DNA of 37,244 nt from NCBI RefSeq assembly GCF_001427385.1, contig NZ_LMGJ01000038.1, positions 183,475 to 220,718 on the forward strand. The letters run 5' to 3'. Each line of letters starts with the position of its first letter. Positions within the stretch are counted from its first letter, which is position 1. Origin of the DNA: Mesorhizobium sp. Root157. Its GTDB lineage: Bacteria > Pseudomonadota > Alphaproteobacteria > Rhizobiales > Rhizobiaceae. The position numbers were made by a program, and so were the translations under genes. The notes beneath the pieces are model-generated. The model saw nothing but the letters and a program-made list of their open reading frames with translations. It ran no database searches and was not told the DNA's origin. Of the stretch, positions 27,895 to 35,212 are shown one piece after another.

Positions 27895-28719
27895 TCAATC
27901 TCCGTCATCCAGATCCGCATCTGCGGCATGCAGGAGAACGATCGCGTGTTCGTCTTCCTGGCTGAGCACCTGCACGGCGAGTTCGCCTGAAAGGGCGCGG
28001 ATGTTCCAGTCTTGCGGGTCCGTCTCGATCATCTCGGACGTACGTGCATCTTGAGGCACGCATGGAAGGATCGGCAACGGATCGCCTTCCTGAAGTCCTA
28101 TCCAAGGAAACTCGCTGCCACGAACGGCATAAATAAAGCTACTGTCCCTCGCGAAGATCACCGCCAGGCGCTCTTTGTGCAGTTCGACATAGCGGCGCGC
28201 TGCGGCGGCTTTGCTGATGTCGAGCGCCACATGCATGGAAAGCACATGTTCCAGATCCGGAAGTCGGCGCAGATAAGGTTTGAACAGGCGCGACGGCGCC
28301 AGGAGTTCAATTGCGAACTGATTGGCTTCGCGCTCTTGCTTTACATGACGTGCATTGCCAGATGGCGATGCCATGTCGCGCTGGCTGCAGCGAAATCCGG
28401 TATCGTCTGTCGTAAGGTGCCACCCGCATAAAAAATGACCAAGCTCGTGAGCGAGTGAGTAGTTCCTTCGCTGCGGTGAAGCCAGCGAATTGAGCAGGAC
28501 GGTCCCGAAATCCCGCTCCGGCCTGGTTAGCAGCATGCCTTCGAAGTTTTGAAGCGGCTTGGTTTTGATCTCATCGATGTCCAGCGCCCGTGCGATATCA
28601 TAGATCGGAACAGGGCCTGGAATGTCACCCAGCTGGCGGTGAATCTCCGCGGCAATCCTCACCGGATCGGTGGCAACATCATCTATGTCTATGCGTTCAA
28701 GCGCGACGCTGCTGTTCAC
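27895..28719 (-). CDS. ImmA/IrrE-type metallo-endopeptidase
   Basis: A 274-aa protein with an ImmA/IrrE (DUF955) gluzincin domain: zinc motif HELGH (residues 91-95) and the downstream glutamate in EREANQFAIELLAP (about 129-142), preceded by the usual IYDIARALDIDEI lead. The C-terminal 100 aa are a less typical extension ending in an Asp-rich tail (ADADLDDGD). In ICEBs1 and Deinococcus such peptidases cleave a partner XRE repressor to induce its target genes. Here the GTG start overlaps the XRE gene by 23 bp, which argues for a functional pair. Confidence 0.88.
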   Translation of the reverse strand: MNSSVALERIDIDDVATDPVRIAAEIHRQLGDIPGPVPIYDIARALDIDEIKTKPLQNFEGMLLTRPERDFGTVLLNSLASPQRRNYSLAHELGHFLCGWHLTTDDTGFRCSQRDMASPSGNARHVKQEREANQFAIELLAPSRLFKPYLRRLPDLEHVLSMHVALDISKAAAARRYVELHKERLAVIFARDSSFIYAVRGSEFPWIGLQEGDPLPILPCVPQDARTSEMIETDPQDWNIRALSGELAVQVLSQEDEHAIVLLHAADADLDDGD

Positions 28720-29041
28720 GTTCTTTGCGCCGCCTGATGTAGGACTGGATCATGTCGTCGACCGCAACGCGCTCATGGTCTTCCAGTTGACCTGCCAGCC
28801 GAAACATTCGGGCCAGTTCCGGATCCGCATCCCTGGCCTCGAAGTCCTCGCCAACCAGGAAGGCGACCGAGACCTTGAAGTGGTTGGCCAGACCCTCAAT
28901 CACGGTTAGCGAGGGATTGGCTGAACGCCCCCGCTCAAGATCCCAGATGTGGGTCTTGGTCACACCGACGGCATTGGCGACATCCTGCAGCGATTCCTTG
29001 GCCTGGCGTCTGAGTTCGGCAATGCGGGCTCCGAAAGCCAT
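28697..29041 (-). CDS. XRE-family transcriptional regulator
   Basis: A 114-aa DNA-binding protein with an N-terminal HTH_XRE domain (about 4-62: FGARIAELRRQAKESLQDVA, then GVTKTHIWDLERGRSANPSL). The C-terminal helical tail, rich in charged residues, ends RRRKEREQQRRA. The start at 29041 is clear: GGAGG lies five bases upstream. It overlaps the ImmA-like gene and is divergent from the methyltransferase gene, with a 146-bp region between them that contains an inverted repeat over the methyltransferase promoter. It is probably the repressor of that promoter, with the peptidase as its antagonist. Confidence 0.88.
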   Translation of the reverse strand: MAFGARIAELRRQAKESLQDVANAVGVTKTHIWDLERGRSANPSLTVIEGLANHFKVSVAFLVGEDFEARDADPELARMFRLAGQLEDHERVAVDDMIQSYIRRRKEREQQRRA

Positions 29042-29104
29042 GCAAACCTCCATTTTGGGATTGCCGAGAGCAAAGCACACGGTCGCACAACCGTCAACAC
29101 AGCC

Positions 29105-29112
29105 TTACGTAA
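29105..29112. promoter_or_regulatory. TTACGTAA palindrome in the XRE/methyltransferase gap
   Basis: A perfect 8-bp palindrome midway between the two divergent genes, 9 bp from the larger inverted repeat. It could be part of the XRE operator, but at this length chance is possible. Confidence 0.25.
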
Positions 29113-29121
29113 TTGGGCATC

Positions 29122-29149
29122 TTGACGAACGAGAAGTCGTCAATATGAT
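29122..29149 (+). promoter_or_regulatory. Methyltransferase promoter with overlapping operator
   Basis: TTGACG (29122-29127), a 16-bp spacer and TATGAT (29144-29149) give a good sigma-70 promoter, each box five of six. A perfect inverted repeat TTGACGA-N8-TCGTCAA (29122-29128 and 29137-29143) covers the -35 box and the whole spacer, exactly where a repressor would block it. The likely ligand is the divergent XRE protein. Confidence 0.55.
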
Positions 29150-29187
29150 CTTACGATATCGGCCACCGATTCGGAAAGCCAAGGAAC

Positions 29188-30495
29188 ATGACCGACCCAA
29201 CCATCGACATGATCTCCCCCGCACTGCTGCGTCCTTGGGCGAAGAATGCCCGCACGCATTCGAAGAGACAAATCAGGCAGATCGCCGACAGCATCAAGAC
29301 GTTTGGGTTTACCAATCCGGTGTTGATCGATGCCGACAACACCATCCTTGCCGGCCACGGCCGGGTTGAGGCCGCCAGGTTGATTGGAATGGACAAGGTT
29401 CCCTGCGTCCGCCTTGAGCATATGACGCCTGAACAGAAACGGGCCTATGTGCTTGCCGACAACAAGCTGGCGATGAACGCGGGCTGGGATGACGAACTGC
29501 TGGCGGATGAGTTGAAAGCCCTGCTCGACATCGACCTCGCCTTCGACCTGGAAATCACTGGCTTCTCGCATGCCGAGATTGACAGCCTCGTCGAAGGGTT
29601 GATCCCGGAAGAGCCGGGCGATCCAGATGATGATGTGCTGCCGGACATCGATCCTGCCGCCTCGCGCTGCCAGCCTGGCGACATCTTCCAGCTCGGCCGT
29701 CACCGGCTGGTGTGCGGATCTGCTCTTGATCCGGCCGTGGTTGCTGCCCTGATGGATGGCGAGCACGCCACCATGGTGTTTACCGACCCACCCTACAATG
29801 TTCCCATCGATGGCCATGTCGGTGGATCCGGCAAGATCAAGCATCGCGAATTTGCGATGGCCAGCGGCGAGATGACGAAAGACCAGTTCACCGTCTTTCT
29901 CAAGACCGCCTTCATCAATCTCGCCTCGGCGAGTGCCGACGGCTCCATCCACTTCATCTGCATGGACTGGCGCCATATGGGGGAAATGCTTGCGGCTGGC
30001 GAAGGAATCTATTCGGAATTGAAGAACCTGATCGTTTGGGCAAAAGACAATGGCGGCATGGGCACCTTCTACCGCTCGCGCCATGAACTGATCTTTGCCT
30101 TCAAGCATGGCGACGCTGCTCACATCAACACTTTCGAGCTTGGGCAACATGGGCGCTACCGCACCAATGTCTGGCAGTACAAGGGTGTCAACACCCTGAA
30201 AGCGGGCCGCATGGATGAGCTTTCGCTACATCCGACAGTCAAGCCGGTGCAGATGATTGCCGATGCGATCAAGGATGTATCCGGGCGTGGCGATATCGTG
30301 CTGGACCTGTTCGGAGGTTCGGGCTCCACCTTGATTGCCGCCCACAAGACCGGTCGACGTGCTTACCTTTGTGAGCTTGATCCGGTCTATTGCGATCGCA
30401 TCATCAGGCGATGGGAGGCCTATGCCAGGGATGACGCCGAACAGGTCGCCTGTGGCATCGGAACGCCCAATCAATTGCGTGAGGCAGCCGAGTGA
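29188..30495 (+). CDS. ParB-domain DNA methyltransferase (N6/N4 type)
   Basis: A 435-aa orphan DNA methylase. The N-terminus (about 10-140) is a ParB/Srx-like domain with the hallmark QIADSIKTFGFTNPVLIDADN and ILAGHGRVEAARLIGMDKVP. The C-terminus (about 165-425) is an amino-methyltransferase with catalytic motif DPPY (200-203) and SAM-binding motif FGGSGST (375-381); the order DPPY before FxGxG fits the beta class. It modifies adenine N6 or cytosine N4 at an unknown site. No restriction gene is adjacent. Its stop overlaps the DUF5681 start. Such ParB-methylases often sit on prophages and islands. Confidence 0.92.
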   Translation: MTDPTIDMISPALLRPWAKNARTHSKRQIRQIADSIKTFGFTNPVLIDADNTILAGHGRVEAARLIGMDKVPCVRLEHMTPEQKRAYVLADNKLAMNAGWDDELLADELKALLDIDLAFDLEITGFSHAEIDSLVEGLIPEEPGDPDDDVLPDIDPAASRCQPGDIFQLGRHRLVCGSALDPAVVAALMDGEHATMVFTDPPYNVPIDGHVGGSGKIKHREFAMASGEMTKDQFTVFLKTAFINLASASADGSIHFICMDWRHMGEMLAAGEGIYSELKNLIVWAKDNGGMGTFYRSRHELIFAFKHGDAAHINTFELGQHGRYRTNVWQYKGVNTLKAGRMDELSLHPTVKPVQMIADAIKDVSGRGDIVLDLFGGSGSTLIAAHKTGRRAYLCELDPVYCDRIIRRWEAYARDDAEQVACGIGTPNQLREAAE

Positions 30496-31217
30496 TGGCA
30501 GTCTCGGACGATCCCCACCGCAAGGCACTTACCGTTCGCCCGGATTCGGGCGACTACGCGGTCGGCTATGGCAAGCCGCCGGCAGAGAACCGTTTCCAGA
30601 AAGGACAATCCGGCAATCCGCGTGGGCGCCCGAAAGGCAGTCGCAACAGATCAAAATTGCCCGCCATCAACGAGGAGCGAATGAAATCCATCCTGCTGGA
30701 AGAAGCCTATCGCACCATCAGGCTCAACGAAGGCCACGGCCACGTCACCATTCCTATGGCACAGGCCGTTATCCGTTCACTGGCCGTAAACGCCGCCAAG
30801 GGCAACCAGCGGGCGCAACGTCTGTTCACCGAACTGCTCTTCACTACAGAGCGCGAGAACAAGCGGCTTCATGACGAGTTCCTCGACGCCGCAATCTCCT
30901 ACAAGGTAGGTTGGGAGCGCGAGTTCGAACGGCGGCAACGCCTGGGCATCACCGGTCCCGAGCCCCTTCCCCATCCCGATCATGTCATCGTCGACATCCG
31001 CACCGGCGAGGTCGCCATAAAAGGGCCGGCAACGCCGGAAGAAAAGGTCAGGTGGGACTGGATGCGTGAGCGCAAGCTGGACTACATCAAGGAAGTCGAA
31101 GAGCTGAACCAACTCCTGCTCGACGAGCCGGACTATCCCTACAGGGAGCAGGTCATCGCCGACATCGAACACAACACCAAAATCATCAATATGATCAGAA
31201 GGGTCATGCCGGATTAG
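30495..31217 (+). CDS. DUF5681 domain protein
   Basis: A 240-aa protein with a DUF5681 motif at its N-terminus (residues 15-48: YAVGYGKPPAENRFQKGQSG then NPRGRPKGSRN). The RGRPKGS core resembles an AT-hook, suggesting DNA contact. The rest is helical and charged, with no catalytic motif I can name. Function is unknown; DUF5681 genes often follow ParB-type methylases or terminase genes on mobile elements. The ATG at 30495 shares one base with the methylase stop (TGATG), with a GTG three bases earlier as alternative; tight coupling suggests a joint role. Confidence 0.88.
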   Translation: MAVSDDPHRKALTVRPDSGDYAVGYGKPPAENRFQKGQSGNPRGRPKGSRNRSKLPAINEERMKSILLEEAYRTIRLNEGHGHVTIPMAQAVIRSLAVNAAKGNQRAQRLFTELLFTTERENKRLHDEFLDAAISYKVGWEREFERRQRLGITGPEPLPHPDHVIVDIRTGEVAIKGPATPEEKVRWDWMRERKLDYIKEVEELNQLLLDEPDYPYREQVIADIEHNTKIINMIRRVMPD

Positions 31218-31340
31218 GTCGGGCGCAAGCGCCACATTGCCGTCGATACGGATGGTCGGCTACTTTTGGGCAGCCAGACCGCCGAGGTCGTCCACAGCAC
31301 GACCCTGCCTATACTGATCGTATTCGATCAGCACCGGTAA
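31218..31340 (+). pseudogene. IS5-type transposase / UspA fragment scar
   Basis: Directly after the DUF5681 stop codon and in the same frame, 40 codons read VGRKRHIAVDTDGRL, which matches the IS5-family (IS427-like) transposase core, and then LLGSQTAEVVHSTTLPILIV, which is the C-terminus of a universal stress protein (UspA), ending at TAA 31338-31340. The two unrelated pieces join near 31260-31265. Neither has a start. It marks a recombination or IS-mediated deletion junction. TGATCG-TATT-CGATCA (31315-31330) is an inverted repeat inside the UspA part. Confidence 0.65.
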
Positions 31341-31378
31341 AAGCTGTCTGCCACCGCTTTGACCGGAACTGGTGCTTC

Positions 31379-32641
31379 TTACTTTTCAGTCAACAAGTCA
31401 TGCAATGCCAGCGCGACGACTTTGGTCGCAAGGGCAAGATCGTCGAGCTTGAGCTTTTCGTCGGCGCGGTGGGCGTTCGCCTCCAGCATCGTGCGGGGGC
31501 CTGCGCCATAAAGCACCGTCGGAATGCCCGCGTTGCAGTAGTGGCGCGCGTCCGTATAGATCGGCACGCCGTGAGCCTGGATATCTTCACCAGTCAATGC
31601 CGAGGCGTGGCGCTGCAGCGCACTTGCCAGCACGTCTCCGCCTTCGATCGGCTTCAGCGGATTCGCCAGCATGAGCTGGCGCACATTGCAGTCGATGCCC
31701 GGCATCTCACGCGCTGATTGCTCGATGAAGGCGATCAGGTCGCGCGCAACTTCCGGCCCGTTCTCTTCGGGGATCATGCGGCGGTCGACGCGCATGGTTA
31801 TCTTGTCCGGTACGACGTTGGTGTTGATGCCGCCGGAAATTAACCCGACGACCATGGAAGGAATGGTGATGCCACTGACCGAGGATTTCTGGCTGGCGAA
31901 GCCGGCGCGCAGCGAATAGAGCCGGTTCAGGATATGGGTCGTGGCTTCCAGCGCGTCCACGCCCGTTTCCGGGCGAGCCGCGTGCGCAGACCTGCCTCGC
32001 ACCTCGACATCGAGATGCAGGCAGCCGTTGTGGGCCGTCACCACGCCGTAGGACAGGCCGGCGCAGATGACATAGTCCGGCTTGGTTAAATCTTGCTGCA
32101 ACAGAAGGAGCGGGCCGATATCACCGCCGACCTCCTCGTCATAGGTCAGGTGGATTTCGACGGTTCCGTTGAGCCTCTCGCCGAGCGACATCAAGGCAAG
32201 CAGGGCATAGGCATAGCTGACGAAGTCGGACTTAGAGGTGGCCACGCCGCGACCATACATCCAGCCATCCTTGATGACCGCGCCATACGGATCGACCGTC
32301 CAACCCTCGCCGGGCGCAACCACGTCGCCATGCGCGTTCAGCGCAATCGTCGGACCCGGGCCGAAGCGGTGACGCACGATCAGATTGCTGGCACTGATCA
32401 TGCCGACCTTTTCCACCAGGTCCTGCGGCACCTTGTGGCGCTCGACCTCGAAGCCAAGCGCTTCGTAGAGTTCGGCGGCGCGATCGGCGTGCGGCTGGCA
32501 GTCGCCCGGCGGGTTGTCGGATGCGACCTTCACCAGTTCGGCCAGCATTCGGACCTGGTCGTCGCGATGCGCGGCAATGAATTCGATGAGACGGCTCTCA
32601 GCTTCGTTGACCGAAGGTGAAGCAACTGGGCTGGAAGTCAT
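31379..32641 (-). CDS. M20 family metallohydrolase (ArgE/DapE-like)
   Basis: A 420-aa amidohydrolase/deacylase of the M20 fold: metal ligands H104 and D106 in LNAHGDVVAPGEGW, the Glu pair in TYDEEVGGD (E169, E170), the dimerisation domain starting near GCLHLDVEVRGRSAHAARPE, and a C-terminal AHRADE. The segment MYGRGVATSKSDF has Thr135 where the bridging Asp of GRGxxDxK normally sits, so metal binding may differ. It could remove an acyl, formyl or succinyl group, or act on a dipeptide-like product; the substrate is unknown. Third gene of the minus-strand operon, 2 bp after the hydrolase at 32644, with GGGA upstream of its ATG. Confidence 0.85.
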   Translation of the reverse strand: MTSSPVASPSVNEAESRLIEFIAAHRDDQVRMLAELVKVASDNPPGDCQPHADRAAELYEALGFEVERHKVPQDLVEKVGMISASNLIVRHRFGPGPTIALNAHGDVVAPGEGWTVDPYGAVIKDGWMYGRGVATSKSDFVSYAYALLALMSLGERLNGTVEIHLTYDEEVGGDIGPLLLLQQDLTKPDYVICAGLSYGVVTAHNGCLHLDVEVRGRSAHAARPETGVDALEATTHILNRLYSLRAGFASQKSSVSGITIPSMVVGLISGGINTNVVPDKITMRVDRRMIPEENGPEVARDLIAFIEQSAREMPGIDCNVRQLMLANPLKPIEGGDVLASALQRHASALTGEDIQAHGVPIYTDARHYCNAGIPTVLYGAGPRTMLEANAHRADEKLKLDDLALATKVVALALHDLLTEK

Positions 32642-32643
32642 TA

Positions 32644-33888
32644 TCAGTTCCCTTGAAAATTTTCGATGAAGTGGAGGAGTGTCGAGGCGCCGGCGGCAAC
32701 GTCGCCGGGGGTCACGGATTCTTCCGGCGAATGGCTGATGCCGTCCTTGCAACGCACGAAGATCATGCCGATACCGGTCAACTGACTCATCGCCATGCCG
32801 TCATGGCCGGCGCCACTTGGCAGGAGAATTGGTTCGCTGCCCGCGCTTTCCACCGCCGCCTGCAACGTGCTGATGAAATCCGGCGCGCAAGGACAGGACT
32901 TCAGATCGAGAATGACCTCGACGGTGGCGGTCACGCCGCGCTTTGCCGCGATCTCTCGCGCTGCCTTTTCCACCTCGGCAAAGGCTGCCTTGCGCACCTC
33001 GTCCTCTTGGGAGCGAAGGTCGATGGAGAAGGAGACAGCGCCTGGAATGACGTTGATCAATCCAGGCTCTGCCTTGATGAAGCCGACCGTACCGACGGTG
33101 TTGTCGTGGGAGGATGCGATACGTTCGACTGCCAACGCGATTTCACTTGCCGCAAGCAACGGGTCCTGTCGCATACCCATAGGCACTGTACCGGCGTGAT
33201 TGGCCGCACCCTTGACTTGGACCATGGCGCGGGTCTGGCCGCTGATCGCCGTTACCACCCCGACGGGCAGGTCCTTCGCCTGAAGCACGGGGCCTTGCTC
33301 GATGTGCAGTTCGACATAGCCGATGACGTCACCCGGTTTGCGAGCCGCTTCGGAGATGCGTGCTGGATCGAGGCCGAACGCCGAAAGCGCATCGCGCAAG
33401 GTGAGGCCGGCGTCGTCCTTTGCATTGAGCAGGTCATCGCCATACTGGCCGGTGATGGCCCGGCTGCCGGCCAGCGTCGTTCGGAAACGGGTGCCCTCCT
33501 CATCGCCGAATGCGACGACCTCAATGCCGAACGGCAGACGCTTGCCGCGCGCATTGAGCGCTGCGACGCAATCGAGCGAGGTAATCACGCCGAGCGGTCC
33601 ATCGTAGCGGCCGGCGTTGATCACGCTGTCCATATGCGAACCGGTGATCAGGTATGGCCCGCCGCCTGCTTGCGCATGATAGCGGCCGACTACGTTGCCG
33701 ACTTCGTCGATGTGGGCATCCATGCCCGCCTCGCACATCCAGCGCACGAGCGTTTCCGCCGCGGCGCGATGCTGGGGCGTGAGATAGAGGCGCGTAACGC
33801 CCTCGCCCGGCTCGCTGATGCGGCCAAGCTCGTCGCAGCGCGCGAGGATGCGTTTACCCGCATCAGCCTCATCCATGTAGGATACCAT
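32644..33888 (-). CDS. Allantoate amidohydrolase / N-carbamoyl-L-amino acid hydrolase family
   Basis: A zinc-dependent amidase of 414 aa (M20-related AllC/HyuC family) that hydrolyses the N-carbamoyl or ureido amide of allantoate or N-carbamoyl amino acids. Metal-binding motifs GSHMDSVINAGRYDG, FGDEEGTRF and ELHIEQGPVL are intact, as are the dimer-domain NHAGTVPMGMRQDPLLAASE and the C-terminal SGAGHDGMAM and GISHSPEES. The ATG at 33888 has GGAG seven bases upstream. It lies 25 bp after the PuuE-like gene, which favours allantoate as one possible substrate, but hydantoinase-pathway carbamoylases look the same at this level. Confidence 0.88.
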   Translation of the reverse strand: MVSYMDEADAGKRILARCDELGRISEPGEGVTRLYLTPQHRAAAETLVRWMCEAGMDAHIDEVGNVVGRYHAQAGGGPYLITGSHMDSVINAGRYDGPLGVITSLDCVAALNARGKRLPFGIEVVAFGDEEGTRFRTTLAGSRAITGQYGDDLLNAKDDAGLTLRDALSAFGLDPARISEAARKPGDVIGYVELHIEQGPVLQAKDLPVGVVTAISGQTRAMVQVKGAANHAGTVPMGMRQDPLLAASEIALAVERIASSHDNTVGTVGFIKAEPGLINVIPGAVSFSIDLRSQEDEVRKAAFAEVEKAAREIAAKRGVTATVEVILDLKSCPCAPDFISTLQAAVESAGSEPILLPSGAGHDGMAMSQLTGIGMIFVRCKDGISHSPEESVTPGDVAAGASTLLHFIENFQGN

Positions 33889-33913
33889 CAACCGTCTCCC
33901 GGATGCCTGCTTC

Positions 33914-34819
33914 TCAGTCTTGAGGAGCGTGGTGCTTGTGCCAGTGGCGAGCGATTTCGTCGCGACGGCAGATCCAGACGCCCTCGTGCTTCTGCACGTA
34001 GTCGAGGAAGCGCAGGAAGGAGGCCCAGCGACCGGGGCGCCCGACGATGCGCAGGTGCAACCCTGCCGACATCATGCGCGGTGTGCGGTCGCTCTCGCGA
34101 TAGAGCACGTCGAAGGTGTCCTTCAGATAGGCGAAATACTGGTCGCCCGAGTTGAAGCCGGCAGTGGCGACGAAACGCATGTCGTTGGCTTCGAGCGTAT
34201 AAGGGATGCGCAGGTGGTTCTTGCCGCCCACCTTTTCCCAGTAGGGAACATCATCGGCATAGGTGTCGGCGTCGTAGAGGAAGCCGCCCTCCTCCACCAC
34301 CAACTTCAGCGTATTCGGGCTGCAACGGCCCGTGTACCAACCAACCGGCCGCTCGCCGGTGACGCGCTCGATGGTATCTATAGCGAGCTTCATGTGTGCC
34401 CGCTCGGTGTCCTCGCCCATCCACTGGTGGTCGACCCACTTCCAGCCATGGCTGGCGATCTCGTGGCCCAGCGAGTGCATGATCTTGCCGGCTTCCGGAT
34501 AGTGTTCCAGCGCCAGGCCATTAGCGAGCACGGTGGTGTTGATGCCGCGCGCCTTGAACTCGTCGAAGATACGCCAGAAGGCGACGCGCGTGCCGTATTC
34601 ATAGAGTGACTCCATGTTCATGTTGCGCACACCGAACAGTTGCGGCGCGCCCATGATGTCGGAGATGAAGTTTTCCGAATGGGCATCGCCGTGAAGAACG
34701 CAATTCTCCGAGCCTTCCTCGAAGGCCACGATGAATTGAAGCGCCAGCTTCGCCCCGTTCGGCCAGTTTGCCTGCGGAGGCGTGCGGCCATACCCAACCA
34801 TGTCACGCGGATAAGTCAT
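33914..34819 (-). CDS. PuuE-like polysaccharide deacetylase-fold hydrolase
   Basis: A 301-aa NodB-fold protein resembling PuuE, the allantoinase of Pseudomonas uricolytic operons that opens allantoin to allantoate. Shared features: MTYPRDMVGYGRTPPQANWP, the VAFEEGSENCVLHGD region, the MESLYEYGTRVAFWRI segment, LGHEIASHGWKWVDH, GWYTGRCSPNT, and the C-terminal GLHLRIVGRPGRWASFLRFL. It is the first gene of the minus-strand operon, with AAGGA eight bases before the ATG. Related deacetylase-like proteins act on other cyclic amides or peptidoglycan, so allantoinase is the best guess, not a certainty. No other purine-degradation gene is in the window. Confidence 0.82.
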   Translation of the reverse strand: MTYPRDMVGYGRTPPQANWPNGAKLALQFIVAFEEGSENCVLHGDAHSENFISDIMGAPQLFGVRNMNMESLYEYGTRVAFWRIFDEFKARGINTTVLANGLALEHYPEAGKIMHSLGHEIASHGWKWVDHQWMGEDTERAHMKLAIDTIERVTGERPVGWYTGRCSPNTLKLVVEEGGFLYDADTYADDVPYWEKVGGKNHLRIPYTLEANDMRFVATAGFNSGDQYFAYLKDTFDVLYRESDRTPRMMSAGLHLRIVGRPGRWASFLRFLDYVQKHEGVWICRRDEIARHWHKHHAPQD

Positions 34820-35212
34820 CCCTCAGTTCCTTCTCAGTTTTTCCGAATGGCCGATGCCGGGCCACTCTCGCCAATTTCCAAATGGCGTACGGAACCGCTC
34901 AGCTTCTTCGGCAATGGATAGGCGAGATCGCCCACAGCAAGCAAAGCCCCCCTTTCACACATCGATCAAAGCCCGGCCTTATAGACCTAAATACAGCTAT
35001 GCGGAGAGTGGTTCACTCGCCAGAGCGCTATGAATACCACTACGCCCCCTTAAGATCTGCAGTATTAGATCAATATTGATTCGCACGATCTGGTTCAATT
35101 AAATACATTCAAACCAAACAACCTCTCTTGTGCTTCGGTGCTCTTGAGCGTAGAGTTTTCACAACAATGGTGTCAATTAATTCATTGACACGGTGTCAAA
35201 GTGGTGGGGAAC
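34820..35212. other. Regulatory gap between the catabolic operon and MocR gene
   Basis: No gene is seen in this 393-bp, comparatively AT-rich region. It holds a perfect 12-bp palindrome ATCAATATTGAT (35069-35080), a possible -35/-10 pair TTGATT and TTAAAT further on, and the MocR operator (35170-35200). The minus-strand operon would have a leader of over 300 nt if its promoter lies at the operator. Confidence 0.45.
35170..35200. promoter_or_regulatory. MocR operator A
   Basis: A perfect inverted repeat with 8-bp arms GTGTCAAT (35170-35177) and ATTGACAC (35184-35191), spacer TAATTC, then a third half site GGTGTCAAA (35192-35200). The same 22-bp palindrome recurs at 36710-36731 with three changes. 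It lies just before the MocR gene. On the minus strand, the arm provides a TTGACA -35 with a weak -10 18 bp on (complement of 35147-35152), facing the catabolic operon. Direct plus inverted half sites are typical of MocR-family binding. Confidence 0.65.

Noticed and set aside
29188..30495. Restriction-modification system
   Set aside because: Only the methylase is present; neighbouring genes have no nuclease motif.
27566..31340. Complete prophage or integrative element
   Set aside because: No integrase, tRNA target, terminase, structural genes or direct-repeat attachment sites could be found.
32617..34155. 512-codon plus-strand open frame over the amidohydrolase genes
   Set aside because: Antisense to two genes with intact catalytic motifs.
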